A stretch of DNA of 64,000 nt, from assembly GCF_016863495.1 (NCBI RefSeq), contig NZ_BOOZ01000016.1:105672-169671 (forward strand), given 5' to 3'. The DNA is from Micromonospora andamanensis. GTDB taxonomy: Bacteria; Actinomycetota; Actinomycetes; Mycobacteriales; Micromonosporaceae. Below the pieces are notes generated by a model that saw only the letters and a program-made list of their open reading frames with translations, had not been told where the DNA came from and did not search any database. Both the position numbers and the translations under genes were made by a program. Shown here piece after piece: positions 1 through 10,378 of this stretch (its first letter is position 1; each line of letters opens with the position of its first letter).

Positions 1-102
1 ACTACAGTTCGTAGGGACGGCCCGCCCCGGGCCGGCAACGGTGCCGAGGGTCCGCGCTGACACATATCCTGGGGCTTGATCGGGCTTGACCAGATGCTCC
101 CC

Positions 103-108
103 AGGAGG
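103..108 (+). promoter_or_regulatory. Ribosome binding site of pfkA
   Basis: AGGAGG lies 11 bases before the ATG at 120 and supports that start. The upstream 100 bases hold no other feature I can name. Confidence 0.7.
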
Positions 109-119
109 ATGAGCGGATC

Positions 120-1148
120 ATGCGTATCGGCGTGCTCACCGGCGGCGGCGACTGCCCGGGTCTCAACGCGGTCATCCGGGCGGTGGTCCGTAAGGGCGTC
201 GCCAGCTACGGCCACGAGTTCGTGGGTTTCCGCGACGGTTGGAAGGGTCCGCTGGAGGGGCTGTCCCGCCCGCTCGGCATCGCGGAGGTCCGCGGCATCC
301 TGCCCCGTGGCGGTACGATCCTCGGCTCCTCCCGGACCAACCCGTTCAAGATCGAGAACGGTGTCGAGCGGATCAAGGACAACCTGGCCGCGCAGGGGGT
401 CGACGCGCTCATCGCCATCGGCGGTGAGGACACCCTCGGCGTTGCCACCAAGCTCCACGAGCTGGGCGTCAACGTCATCGGCGTGCCGAAGACCATCGAC
501 AACGACCTCGGCGCGACCGACTACACGTTCGGCTTCGACACCGCCGTCAACATCGCCATGGAGGCGATCGACAGGCTGCACACCACCGCCGAGAGCCACC
601 ACCGCACCCTGGTGGTCGAGGTGATGGGCCGGCACGCCGGCTGGATCGCCCTGCACGCCGGCCTGGCCGGCGGCGCCAACGTGATCCTGCTCCCCGAGCG
701 CAACTTCGACGTCGAGCAGGTCGCCGGCTACGTCGAGAAGCGCTTCCAGCACCAGTACGCCCCGATCGTCGTGGTCGCCGAGGGCGCCCAGCCGCTGGAG
801 GGCCAGATGGTCCTGCAGAACCAGGAGCTGGACGCGTTCGGTCACGTCCGGCTCGGCGGCATCGGCCAGTGGCTGGCCGAGCAGCTGGAGGCCAAGACCG
901 GCAAGGAGGCCCGCACGGTCGTGCTCGGCCACATCCAGCGCGGCGGTACCCCCACCGCGTTCGACCGGGTGCTCGCCACCCGGCTGGGCCTGCAGGCCAT
1001 CGACGCCGCCCACGAGGGTGACTGGGGCAAGATGGTCGCGATGCAGAGCACCAACATCGTCCGTGTCCCGCTCGCCGACGCGACCGCCGAGCTCAAGACC
1101 GTTCCGCTGGAGCGGTACGCCGAGGCCGAGGTCTTCTTCGGTAGCTGA
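120..1148 (+). CDS. pfkA: 6-phosphofructokinase, PPi-dependent type by active-site residues
   Basis: Phosphorylates fructose 6-phosphate to fructose 1,6-bisphosphate in the cytosol (glycolysis). The 342-residue length fits the single-domain actinobacterial PFK group. Visible motifs are the N-terminal GGGDCPGLN loop, GGEDT at residues 101-105 and PKTIDND at 123-129 with the catalytic Asp127. Asp104 and Lys124 (numbering matches E. coli PfkA) are the pair that characterises pyrophosphate-dependent enzymes; ATP enzymes of the E. coli type have Gly at both. I therefore infer PPi as phosphoryl donor and a reversible reaction, as in Amycolatopsis methanolica PPi-PFK. The ATG at 120 is preceded by AGGAGG. 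A 12-bp hairpin follows the stop and separates it from proC. Confidence 0.93.
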   Translation: MRIGVLTGGGDCPGLNAVIRAVVRKGVASYGHEFVGFRDGWKGPLEGLSRPLGIAEVRGILPRGGTILGSSRTNPFKIENGVERIKDNLAAQGVDALIAIGGEDTLGVATKLHELGVNVIGVPKTIDNDLGATDYTFGFDTAVNIAMEAIDRLHTTAESHHRTLVVEVMGRHAGWIALHAGLAGGANVILLPERNFDVEQVAGYVEKRFQHQYAPIVVVAEGAQPLEGQMVLQNQELDAFGHVRLGGIGQWLAEQLEAKTGKEARTVVLGHIQRGGTPTAFDRVLATRLGLQAIDAAHEGDWGKMVAMQSTNIVRVPLADATAELKTVPLERYAEAEVFFGS

Positions 1149-1156
1149 TCGTCGTT

Positions 1157-1197
1157 CCGGCGTCGCGGACGGGCCGCCGGGCCCACCGCGACGCCGG
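1157..1197 (+). terminator. GC hairpin between pfkA and proC
   Basis: Perfect 12-bp inverted repeat (CCGGCGTCGCGG and its complement, 1157-1168 and 1186-1197) with a 17-base loop, beginning 8 bases after the pfkA stop. There is no U tract, as is common for actinobacterial terminators. It ends 21 bases before the proC start. Confidence 0.6.
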
Positions 1198-1218
1198 CCC
1201 ACGAAGGGGGTACGCCAG

Positions 1219-2037
1219 GTGTCAGCCGGGGTGCACACGGTCGCGGTGATCGGAGCGGGCAAGATCGGCGAGCTGATGCTCTCCGGGCTGCTGCGGTCGG
1301 GCTGGCCGGTGGACCGGCTGCTGGCCACCGCCCGCCGTCCGGCCCGCGCCGAGGAACTGGCCGCCCGCTACGGCGTACGGGTGGTGGACAACCTCACCGC
1401 CGTGGACGAGGCCGAGGTGCTGGCCGTCTCGGTGAAGCCGCAGGACGCCGCCGCGCTGCTGGACGAGATCGGCCCCAAGGTGCCGCCCGGCAAGCTGCTG
1501 ATCTCGCTCTGCGCCGGCCTGCCCAGCAGCTTCTTCAGCCGCCGGCTGCCCGAGGGCACCCCGGTGGTGCGGGTGATGACCAACACCCCTGCCCTGGTGG
1601 ACCAGGCGATGACCGCCATCTCGGCCGGCGCTTACGCCACAGGCGAGCACCTGGCGCTGGCCGAGGAGATGTTCAAGCCGCTGGGCGCGACCATCCGGGT
1701 GCCGGAGACCCAGCAGGACGCGGTGACCGCCCTCTCCGGCTCCGGCCCGGCCTACTTCTACCTGCTTGTCGAGGCGATGACCGACGCCGGCATCCTGCTC
1801 GGCCTGCCCCGCCAGGTGGCGCACGACCTGATCGTGCAGACCGCGATCGGCTCGGCGGTGATGCTGCGCGACTCCGGCGAACACCCGGTGAAGCTGCGCG
1901 AGGCGGTCACCTCGCCCGCCGGCACCACCATCTCCGCCATCCGAGAACTGGAGAACCACGGCGTACGCGCGGCCCTGCTGGCCGCCCTCGAGGCCGCCCG
2001 CGACCGTGCCCGCGAACTAGCCACCCAGGCCGAGTAA
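1219..2037 (+). CDS. proC: Pyrroline-5-carboxylate reductase
   Basis: Catalyses the last step of proline synthesis, NAD(P)H-dependent reduction of 1-pyrroline-5-carboxylate. The protein is 272 residues, the usual ProC length. It starts with a Rossmann fold (VAVIGAGKIGELMLSGLL) and carries the C-terminal ProC signature region, with ALSGSGPAYFYLLVEAM followed by the helix containing REAVTSPAGTTISAI. I chose the GTG at 1219 because a GAAGGGGG ribosome site (1203-1210) precedes it and the Rossmann strand begins shortly after; the reading frame is open further upstream but overlaps pfkA. A dispersed palindrome lies just after the stop. Confidence 0.92.
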   Translation: MSAGVHTVAVIGAGKIGELMLSGLLRSGWPVDRLLATARRPARAEELAARYGVRVVDNLTAVDEAEVLAVSVKPQDAAALLDEIGPKVPPGKLLISLCAGLPSSFFSRRLPEGTPVVRVMTNTPALVDQAMTAISAGAYATGEHLALAEEMFKPLGATIRVPETQQDAVTALSGSGPAYFYLLVEAMTDAGILLGLPRQVAHDLIVQTAIGSAVMLRDSGEHPVKLREAVTSPAGTTISAIRELENHGVRAALLAALEAARDRARELATQAE

Positions 2038-2061
2038 CCCCTCCCCACCCCCGCCCATCCG

Positions 2062-2122
2062 CGTTGATCATGAGGTTAGCGGCAGTAGTCGATCTCTGAA
2101 CTGCCTAACCTCATGATCAACG
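2062..2122. repeat. 60-bp intergenic palindrome, copy A
   Basis: The arms begin CGTTGATCATGAGGTTAG (2062-2079) and pair with 2105-2122, with a further GCAG/CTGC extension and a 2-base bulge. The central loop (TAGTCGATCTCTGA) matches the reverse complement of the loop of the copy at 47927-47987, so the two are the same element in opposite orientation. It sits between proC and the DUF2203 gene. Confidence 0.75.
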
Positions 2123-2185
2123 GGAGTGGGACGCTTTCGGCGTACCGGAGTGTGGTGGGGGGTCGGTGCGGTGATCGGGGTGGCG

Positions 2186-2191
2186 CATACT
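2186..2191 (+). promoter_or_regulatory. -10 hexamer of a leaderless promoter (DUF2203 gene)
   Basis: CATACT ends 6 bases before the GTG at 2198, the spacing expected if transcription starts at the start codon. It decides the start of the downstream gene, which has no ribosome site. Confidence 0.5.
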
Positions 2192-2197
2192 GGCGCG

Positions 2198-2548
2198 GTG
2201 TTCACTCTCGCCCAGGCTCGGCACCTGGTAGCCACCCTGCATCCCCGGATCGACGAACTGATCCGGGTCCGGGCCGACCTGGCCGAGTTGCAGGCCGACC
2301 TGGCCGGCCACGGGCTCAGCGCACTCGGTGGTCGGGCCGAGGTCAAGGGCCTGGAGGCCCGGCTGTACGCGGTCCTCGACGAGATCCAGCAGCACGGCAT
2401 CGAGGTCAAGAGCGTGGCGCCGGTGCTGCTCGACTTCCCCGGTGAGCGCGAGGGCCGGCAGGTGCTCTGGTGCTGGCTGGAGGGCGACACCGACGTGCGC
2501 TGGTACCACCGCGCCGACTGCGGCTTCGCCGGGCGCCGCCCGATCTGA
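2198..2548 (+). CDS. DUF2203 family protein
   Basis: A small soluble protein of 116 residues that I match to the DUF2203 family from its FTLAQARHLVATLHPRIDEL opening, helical middle and C-terminal VLWCWLEGDTDVRWYHR segment. No biochemical function is established for the family. The frame stays open upstream to 2126, but the conserved part begins at FTLAQAR, and the GTG at 2198 stands 6 bases after a -10 hexamer, so I take it as a leaderless start. The gene stands alone between a palindromic repeat and a GNAT pair. Confidence 0.8.
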   Translation: MFTLAQARHLVATLHPRIDELIRVRADLAELQADLAGHGLSALGGRAEVKGLEARLYAVLDEIQQHGIEVKSVAPVLLDFPGEREGRQVLWCWLEGDTDVRWYHRADCGFAGRRPI

Positions 2549-2638
2549 CCCGGGCCGGATCGGACGGCGACCGCTGGATGTGGGTACGGCGGCGAAGCCT
2601 GAGCCCGATCAGGGGCGGGGCGTAGGCGCGCGGCCGGC

Positions 2639-2644
2639 TAGTCT
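2639..2644 (+). promoter_or_regulatory. -10 hexamer of a leaderless promoter (GNAT pair)
   Basis: TAGTCT, then 6 bases, then the GTG at 2651. It would drive the two acetyltransferase genes that follow. Confidence 0.55.
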
Positions 2645-2650
2645 CTGCCG

Positions 2651-3130
2651 GTGAGCGACGTGCGGCGGGCGACTGTGGACGACGCCCGGGAGCTGGTCCG
2701 GTTGCGGACGGTCATGTTGGGCGCGATGGGTGGCGCGCCGCCGGAGCCCGGCGAGTGGCAGCACACCGCCCTGGGTACGCTCCGGCGACAGCTGCCGGAT
2801 CCGGAGGCCGACCTCGCCGCGTACGTCGTGGATGCGCCGGGCCGGCCCGGGACGCTTGCCGCCTGCGCGGTCGGTGTGGTCGACCTGCGGCTCGGCGGGC
2901 CGATGGACCCGAGCGGCCGGTCCGGGTACGTCTTCAACGTGGCGACCGATCCGGCGTACCGTCGTCGGGGTTTCTCGCGGGCCTGCCTTGTCGCGTTGCT
3001 GGACTGGTTCGCCGACCGGGGTGTGCGCACGGTGGACCTGAAGGCCAGCCCGGAGGGCGAGCCGCTCTACCGGGAGCTCGGCTTCCGTCAAACGTCGATG
3101 GCCGCGATGCGGCGGGTCGGAGGGCCTTGA
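2651..3130 (+). CDS. GNAT family N-acetyltransferase
   Basis: Predicted acetyl-CoA-dependent N-acyltransferase of 159 residues; the acceptor is unknown. The GNAT core is visible as a V-strand (SGYVFNVATDPAYRRRGFSR, residues ~96-115) whose RRRGFS segment is the acetyl-CoA pyrophosphate loop, followed by a helix and the C-terminal DLKASPEGEPLYRELGF motif typical of the last strand-helix. The start is a GTG 6 bases after a TAGTCT hexamer, with no ribosome site. Its stop codon overlaps the ATG of the next acetyltransferase by one base, so the two are co-translated. Confidence 0.85.
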   Translation: MSDVRRATVDDARELVRLRTVMLGAMGGAPPEPGEWQHTALGTLRRQLPDPEADLAAYVVDAPGRPGTLAACAVGVVDLRLGGPMDPSGRSGYVFNVATDPAYRRRGFSRACLVALLDWFADRGVRTVDLKASPEGEPLYRELGFRQTSMAAMRRVGGP

Positions 3131-3699
3131 TGTTCGCCACACCACTGGATGCCGACGCCGAGCTGCGGCCGTTGAACCCGTGGCACGCCGAGGAGTTCTT
3201 GGCCAACCTGGACCGGTCACGACAGCACATCGCGCCCTGGGTGTCGCCGTCCTTCGTGGCCACCGACCTCGACGGGGCGCGGCACGTGCTCCAGCGTTAC
3301 GCCGACAGGTGGGCCCGGGACGACGGCGGCATCTGGGGGATCTGGTCCGATGGCACGCTGGTCGGTGGGGTGCTGCTGGTGTCGCTCAACGCGGCGTCCG
3401 GGGTTTGTGAGGCGGGTTGCTGGCTGGAACCGGCCGCGGAGGGGCGGGGCCTGGTGACCAGGGCTGTCGAACGACTGATCGACTGGGTGCTCGTCGAGCG
3501 GGGGCTGCACCGGGTCGAGTGGCAGACAAACGCCGGCAACGTGCGCAGCATCGCGGTGGCCCGCCGGCTGGGCATGCGCCGCGACGGTGTGCTGCGGGAC
3601 GCGTTACCGGGTCCGCAGGGGCGTATCGACCTGGAGGTCTGGTCGGTGTTGGCCCCTGAGTGGCGGACCCGGCGCGCCGGCAGTGACGAGCCGCGCTGA
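3130..3699 (+). CDS. RimJ/RimL-type GNAT acetyltransferase
   Basis: A 189-residue acetyltransferase of the RimL type, a group that acetylates N-termini of ribosomal proteins or other small acceptors; the true substrate is unknown. Evidence: RPLNPWHAEEF at the N-terminus, CEAGCWLEPAAEGRGLVTRA as the acetyl-CoA loop (residues ~97-116) and RVEWQTNAGNVRSIAVARRL near residues 130-150, the standard RimL signature. The ATG overlaps the upstream GNAT stop by one base. The last codons and stop are repeated, in frame, 42 bases further on (see repeat at 3674-3748), an odd remnant of a 3' duplication. Confidence 0.87.
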   Translation: MFATPLDADAELRPLNPWHAEEFLANLDRSRQHIAPWVSPSFVATDLDGARHVLQRYADRWARDDGGIWGIWSDGTLVGGVLLVSLNAASGVCEAGCWLEPAAEGRGLVTRAVERLIDWVLVERGLHRVEWQTNAGNVRSIAVARRLGMRRDGVLRDALPGPQGRIDLEVWSVLAPEWRTRRAGSDEPR

Positions 3700-3748
3700 G
3701 TCGAGGGTCGGGCAGGCGCCGGCAGTGACGAGCTGCGTTGAGTCGAGG
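3674..3748 (+). repeat. Tandem duplication of a gene 3' end
   Basis: Two imperfect copies (3674-3707 and 3716-3748, period 42 bases) of the segment GCGCCGGCAGTGACGAG and beyond, including the stop codon of the GNAT gene. Both copies are in the same frame (42 = 14 codons), so the second reads AGSDELR-stop against AGSDEPR-stop in the first. Confidence 0.7.
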
Positions 3749-3799
3749 TGAGCCCGGGCGCATCCACGGGGCCGGCGTGGGGTGTCGGAGTGCGGCCGG

Positions 3800-4471
3800 T
3801 CAGCCGGCGGCAGCGAGGGCGGAGCGCAGGATGCCCGTGCCGGCCGGGGCTTCCCGCGCCGCGTCCGACGGATCAGCGGAGTAGATGACGCCGTAGGCCG
3901 GGGTGTCCGGCTGGAAGCGCCAGCCTTCGGCGAGCGCACCGACGTCTACCGCGTCGTACCCGATCCGGTCCAGGAAGGTGGCGACGGTTGCCTTGGCCTC
4001 GGGGTCGTCACCGGCGATCGGCAGCGCGCTGCGGTCGGCGGCGTCGCCGGGCCGGGCCAGGGTGAGCAGGTGGGTGAAGTAGATGTTGTTGAACGCCTTC
4101 ACCACCCGGGACTGCGGCAGGTGGCGTTGCAGCAGCTCGCTGCTGGTGACGCTGCCCTCGTCCAACTCGGGGAACTGACCGTCCCGCTGCGGGTAGTAGT
4201 TGTTGGTGTCGATGACGACCTTGCCGGCCAGCGGCTCGGCCGGCACGGCCCGGTACGACTTGAGTGGGATGGTGACCACCACCAGGTCGCCGGCGCGAGC
4301 CGCGGCGTCGACGGTGCCCGCGCTGGCCTGCGGCCCCAGCTCCTCGACCAGGCCGGTCAGGGTGTCCGGCCCGCGTGAGTTGCTCACCACCACGTCGTAG
4401 CCGACGTGCACGGCCAGCCGCGCCAGCGTCCCTCCGATGTGTCCGCTGCCGATCAATCCCACCGTCGCCAT
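3800..4471 (-). CDS. NADPH-dependent F420 reductase family protein
   Basis: A 223-residue Rossmann protein of the F420H2:NADP oxidoreductase superfamily, which passes hydride between NADP and a cofactor such as F420. The nucleotide fold is at the N-terminus (VGLIGSGHIGGTLARLAV), followed by VVVSNSRGPDTL, VVVTIPLKSYRAVP and DTNNYYPQRDGQ. Many relatives are annotated only as NAD(P)-binding, so F420 use is an inference. The ATG at 4471 has GGAG a few bases upstream and opens directly into the Rossmann strand; the frame extends upstream to 4597 but that stretch runs through an inverted repeat and is not protein-like. It appears monocistronic. Confidence 0.78.
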   Translation of the reverse strand: MATVGLIGSGHIGGTLARLAVHVGYDVVVSNSRGPDTLTGLVEELGPQASAGTVDAAARAGDLVVVTIPLKSYRAVPAEPLAGKVVIDTNNYYPQRDGQFPELDEGSVTSSELLQRHLPQSRVVKAFNNIYFTHLLTLARPGDAADRSALPIAGDDPEAKATVATFLDRIGYDAVDVGALAEGWRFQPDTPAYGVIYSADPSDAAREAPAGTGILRSALAAAG

Positions 4472-4529
4472 ACCCACAGCTCCATCCCACCTGAACCCAG
4501 CGCACCCGGCCGTCCCGCCCCCCCCGATA

Positions 4530-4605
4530 CGTCGATCATGCAGTTTCTGTCGGCCCAAAAGGGTGCGAAAGCCAGAAAACGGCGACCACAACTGCAAGAT
4601 CGACG
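4530..4605. repeat. Intergenic palindrome, GATCATGCAGTT group (copy D)
   Basis: The 23-base arms 4530-4552 (CGTCGATCATGCAGTT...) and 4583-4605 pair with a few mismatches around a ~30-base centre. The core GATCATGCAGTT is shared with the element at 22792-22866. It lies in the 207-base gap between the reductase start and the glutathione peroxidase stop. Confidence 0.65.
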
Positions 4606-4691
4606 AGGCGGGGCGGGGCGGGCGGGGCGGGCGGGGCGGGGCGAGGTAGGGCGGGGCGGGTGGGGGTGGGGGTGGGGTTTAGGTGGGGAGG
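4606..4691 (+). repeat. G-rich low-complexity tract
   Basis: About 85 bases made almost wholly of GGGGC/GGGC and then GTGGGG units, ending at the 3' end of the minus-strand glutathione peroxidase gene. The many runs of 3-5 G on the plus strand could form a G-quadruplex; its RNA counterpart on the peroxidase transcript is C-rich. Function unknown. Confidence 0.6.
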
Positions 4692-5167
4692 GTTTTTTCG
4701 ACTGTGGTGCGGAGGGTGGGGTCGTCGGGGGTGACGGTGGGGGCGAAGCGGGCGGCGACGGTGCCGTCGGGGGCGACCAGAAACTTCTCGAAGTTCCAGC
4801 GGACGTCGCCGGTGTGGCCGTCAGCGTCGGCGGTGTCCACCAGGGCCGCGTACAGGGGGTGACGGTCGGGGCCGTTGACCTCGACCTTCTCCGTGATCGG
4901 GAAGGTCACCCCGTAGTTGACCTGGCAGAACTCGCTGATCTCCGCAGCGCTGCCCGGCTCCTGCCCGGCGAACTGGTTGCACGGTACGCCGAGCACCGTC
5001 AGTCCGCGATCGGCGTACTCGTCCTGGAGGGTCTGCAGGCCGGCGTACTGCGGGGTGAGGCCGCAGCGGGAGGCGACGTTGACGATCAGCAGGGCGCGTC
5101 CGCGGTACTGCGCGAGGTCGGCCGGGCCGCCGGCGAGCGCACCGACCGGAATGTCGAAGACGGTCAT
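4679..5167 (-). CDS. Glutathione peroxidase family thiol peroxidase
   Basis: Reduces hydroperoxides in the cytosol; in actinobacteria the electron donor is more likely thioredoxin or mycothiol-linked than glutathione (inference). The 162-residue protein has the family signatures NVASRCGLTPQY (peroxidatic Cys near residue 35), GVPCNQFAGQEPG (Gln and the second Cys) and RWNFEKFLV (Trp, Asn). It is the Cys, not selenocysteine, form. The ATG at 5167 is only 6 bases from a TAGCCT hexamer, so the mRNA is probably leaderless. It is divergent from the chitinase gene. Confidence 0.92.
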   Translation of the reverse strand: MTVFDIPVGALAGGPADLAQYRGRALLIVNVASRCGLTPQYAGLQTLQDEYADRGLTVLGVPCNQFAGQEPGSAAEISEFCQVNYGVTFPITEKVEVNGPDRHPLYAALVDTADADGHTGDVRWNFEKFLVAPDGTVAARFAPTVTPDDPTLRTTVEKTLPT

Positions 5168-5173
5168 GCCCGG

Positions 5174-5179
5174 AGGCTA
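5174..5179 (-). promoter_or_regulatory. -10 hexamer of a leaderless promoter (peroxidase)
   Basis: TAGCCT on the minus strand, then 6 bases, then the ATG at 5167. Confidence 0.55.
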
Positions 5180-5306
5180 CCGCCGCGCCGGTGGCGGCGG
5201 ACGGTGCGGGTGGGGCGACGTTACCGAGCGGTACCCGACCGTTGGCCGGCGGTGATGGCGTCGCCCGTCGATCTGGCCGTCCGCGCGCAATCGATACATG
5301 CACATC

Positions 5307-5335
5307 TTGACGAAGTGGTGGCGTGTGAGTAGCGT
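5307..5335 (+). promoter_or_regulatory. Chitinase promoter (-35 and -10)
   Basis: TTGACG (5307-5312), a 17-base spacer, and TAGCGT (5330-5335) make one of the best sigma70-like promoters in the window. Transcription would start near 5342, giving a ~40-base leader. Confidence 0.65.
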
Positions 5336-5349
5336 CTCCTCATCCTTTT

Positions 5350-5360
5350 GGAAAGTTTCC
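5350..5360 (+). promoter_or_regulatory. Palindromic putative operator of the chitinase gene
   Basis: GGAAAGTTTCC, a perfect palindrome about a central base, sits just downstream of the predicted transcription start and 20 bases before the ATG. It is flanked by GCGTCTCC (5333-5340) and its complement (5370-5377), so the leader can also fold. The binding protein is unknown. Confidence 0.45.
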
Positions 5361-5380
5361 TAACTGTTTGGAGACGCCAC

Positions 5381-7009
<1,629 letters not shown>

Positions 7010-7035
7010 GCCGACGGCCGACGCGTCACCCACAC

Positions 7036-7069
7036 GACGGGGAGGGGCCCGCACCGGCCCCTCCCCGTC
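7036..7069 (+). terminator. Terminator hairpin after the chitinase gene
   Basis: A perfect 14-bp stem (GACGGGGAGGGGCC and complement, 7036-7049 and 7056-7069) with a 6-base loop, beginning 26 bases after the stop codon. Confidence 0.8.
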
Positions 7070-7163
7070 CCGCGTGCCCGGGGCCGATCTCCCGGCCCGA
7101 CCAGCGGTGTGACAGACTCGCCGCTCGACCGTGTCTCGATGTCCGCCATCGAGGGAGGTGACG

Positions 7164-7646
7164 ATGCGGGTCACGTACCGGCGTCCGGCGAGCACCGCCG
7201 CGCTGCTGGCCACTCTGCCCTTCGTCGTGGTCGGCTGTGGGCTCGTTGGTGGTGAGACCGAGGCGGAGCAGCCCGAGCGGGCGCCGGCTGAGGAGGCCAT
7301 GCTCAAGTCTCGCGAGCGGGTCCAGGCGTACCTCGACGCGATGGCGGCCAAGGACGTGGCGGCTGGTCGCGGCCAGCTCTGCGCGGTGCTGCACGAGGCG
7401 TTCGACGCCGCCGCCACCGAGCCGAACGGCGACTTCGCCGACCACTTCGAGGTTTCCAAGTCCGAGATCACCGACATCCGGCCCGGTCCGTCCGGGCAGG
7501 AGGTCAGCACCGCGGTCACGGTGACCGTCGGCAAGAAGAAGGCGACCCGCCCGCTGCTGTTCACCGTCACCCGCGACGGGATCGACTGGTGCATCTCCGA
7601 CGAGCGGCCCGGTGCGAACAGCCCAGCCCCGGCGCCCACGCCCTGA
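7164..7646 (+). CDS. Predicted lipoprotein of unknown function
   Basis: A 160-residue protein with a type II signal peptide: Arg-rich start, hydrophobic stretch AALLATLPFVVVG and lipid-modified Cys25 in VVGCGL. The mature part is an Ala/Glu-rich helix (~residues 37-70) followed by a small alpha/beta domain ending in RDGIDWCISDE. Its size and layout resemble the NTF2-like or DUF4878-type lipoproteins of actinomycetes, but I cannot assign a family firmly. It is expected on the outer face of the membrane. The ATG at 7164 is preceded by GGGAGGTG; the short upstream extension from 7131 is ignored. Confidence 0.75.
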   Translation: MRVTYRRPASTAALLATLPFVVVGCGLVGGETEAEQPERAPAEEAMLKSRERVQAYLDAMAAKDVAAGRGQLCAVLHEAFDAAATEPNGDFADHFEVSKSEITDIRPGPSGQEVSTAVTVTVGKKKATRPLLFTVTRDGIDWCISDERPGANSPAPAPTP

Positions 7647-9140
<1,494 letters not shown>

Positions 9141-9191
9141 CGCGAGGAGTGAGCTTGCGAGCCCCGCAGTCGGCAGCCGTGCAGGTGTTCC

Positions 9192-10223
9192 GTGGCTGAT
9201 GATCTGATCGATCTGCGGTCGGACACGGTGACCCGGCCGAGCGCCGCGATGCGGCAGGCCATGGCCGCCGCCGAGGTGGGTGACGACGTCTACGGCGAGG
9301 ATCCGACGGTCAGGGCGTTGGAGGCCGAGGTCGCCGCGATGTTCGGGCACGAGGCGGCGCTGTTCTGCCCGAGCGGGTCGATGGCCAACCAGATAGCCCT
9401 GCAACTGCTGGTGCCGCCGGGCGCGGAGCTGCTCTGCGACGCCGACGCGCACGTGGTCACGTACGAGATGGGGGCCGCCGCCGCGTACGGTGGGGTCACC
9501 TCGCGGACCTGGCCACCGGTGGGCGCCCGGCTCGATCCCGACGTGGTCGCCGGCATGGTCCGTCCCGACGCCCCCTGGGTGGTGCCCACCCGGGCGATCG
9601 CGGTGGAGCAGACCCACAACCGTGGCGGCGGCGGGGTGATTCCCCTCGATACGCTGCGCGAGCTACGCCGGATCGCGGATGCCGGGCAGGTGGCGGTGCA
9701 CTGCGACGGTGCGCGGATCTGGAACGCCCACGTCGCCGACGGGGTGCCACTTGCCACCTACGGCGCGTTGTTCGACACCCTGTCGGTCTGCCTGTCCAAG
9801 GGGCTCGGCGCGCCGGTGGGTTCACTTGTCGTCGGTTCCGCCGACCGGATCGAGCGGGGCCGGGTGATCCGCAAGCGGATGGGCGGTGGGATGCGCCAGG
9901 CCGGCATCCTGGCTGCTGCCGGCCGGTACGCCCTGGCCCACCACATCGACCGGCTGGCGGACGACCACGCGAAGGCGGCCCGGCTCGCGGAGGCGATAGC
10001 CCCGTTCGGGGTGCTGGCGACCACGGTACGCACAAACATCGTTCCGCTGGACCTGACGAAGGCTCCGCTGGACGCGCCGGCGCTGGCCGCCCTCGCCCGC
10101 GCCGAGGGCGCGTTGATCTCGGTGCTCGGCCCCCGCACCGCCCGCCTGGTCACCCACCTCGACGTCACCGACGCCCAGGTCGACCAGGCCGCCACCACCC
10201 TCACCCACATCCTCCGCCGCTAA
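9192..10223 (+). CDS. Low-specificity threonine aldolase (PLP enzyme)
   Basis: Cleaves threonine or allo-threonine and other beta-hydroxy amino acids to glycine and an aldehyde, using pyridoxal phosphate. The 343-residue protein opens with the family's [20 protein letters not shown] and has [33 protein letters not shown] and the PLP-lysine region [21 protein letters not shown]. It follows the DAHP synthase gene by 51 bases and could share its transcript, though no metabolic link is obvious. The start is a GTG at 9192. A dispersed palindrome after the stop separates it from the convergent endonuclease gene. Confidence 0.92.
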   Translation: MADDLIDLRSDTVTRPSAAMRQAMAAAEVGDDVYGEDPTVRALEAEVAAMFGHEAALFCPSGSMANQIALQLLVPPGAELLCDADAHVVTYEMGAAAAYGGVTSRTWPPVGARLDPDVVAGMVRPDAPWVVPTRAIAVEQTHNRGGGGVIPLDTLRELRRIADAGQVAVHCDGARIWNAHVADGVPLATYGALFDTLSVCLSKGLGAPVGSLVVGSADRIERGRVIRKRMGGGMRQAGILAAAGRYALAHHIDRLADDHAKAARLAEAIAPFGVLATTVRTNIVPLDLTKAPLDAPALAALARAEGALISVLGPRTARLVTHLDVTDAQVDQAATTLTHILRR

Positions 10224-10249
10224 CCCCACCCCACGCCCCACCCCCACAG

Positions 10250-10330
10250 CTTTCGCGACCTTGCAGTTTCGGTCGCCGTTAAGCCCCTTTTCACGGCTTA
10301 TGTAGCGACAGAAAGTGCAAGATCGCGGAG
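10250..10330. repeat. Intergenic palindrome between convergent genes (copy F)
   Basis: Outer arms around CGCGACCTTGCAGTTTCGGT (left) pair imperfectly with the right end up to 10330. A second stem, TAAGCC with GGCTTA, lies inside. The CTTGCAGTTTC core relates it to the copy at 4530-4605. Sited between two convergent stop codons, it may also act as a bidirectional terminator. Confidence 0.6.
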
Positions 10331-10378
10331 CGAAGGGGCGGCGGGCGCGGGGGCGCGAGGGAGGGGAGGGGTGGGGGT

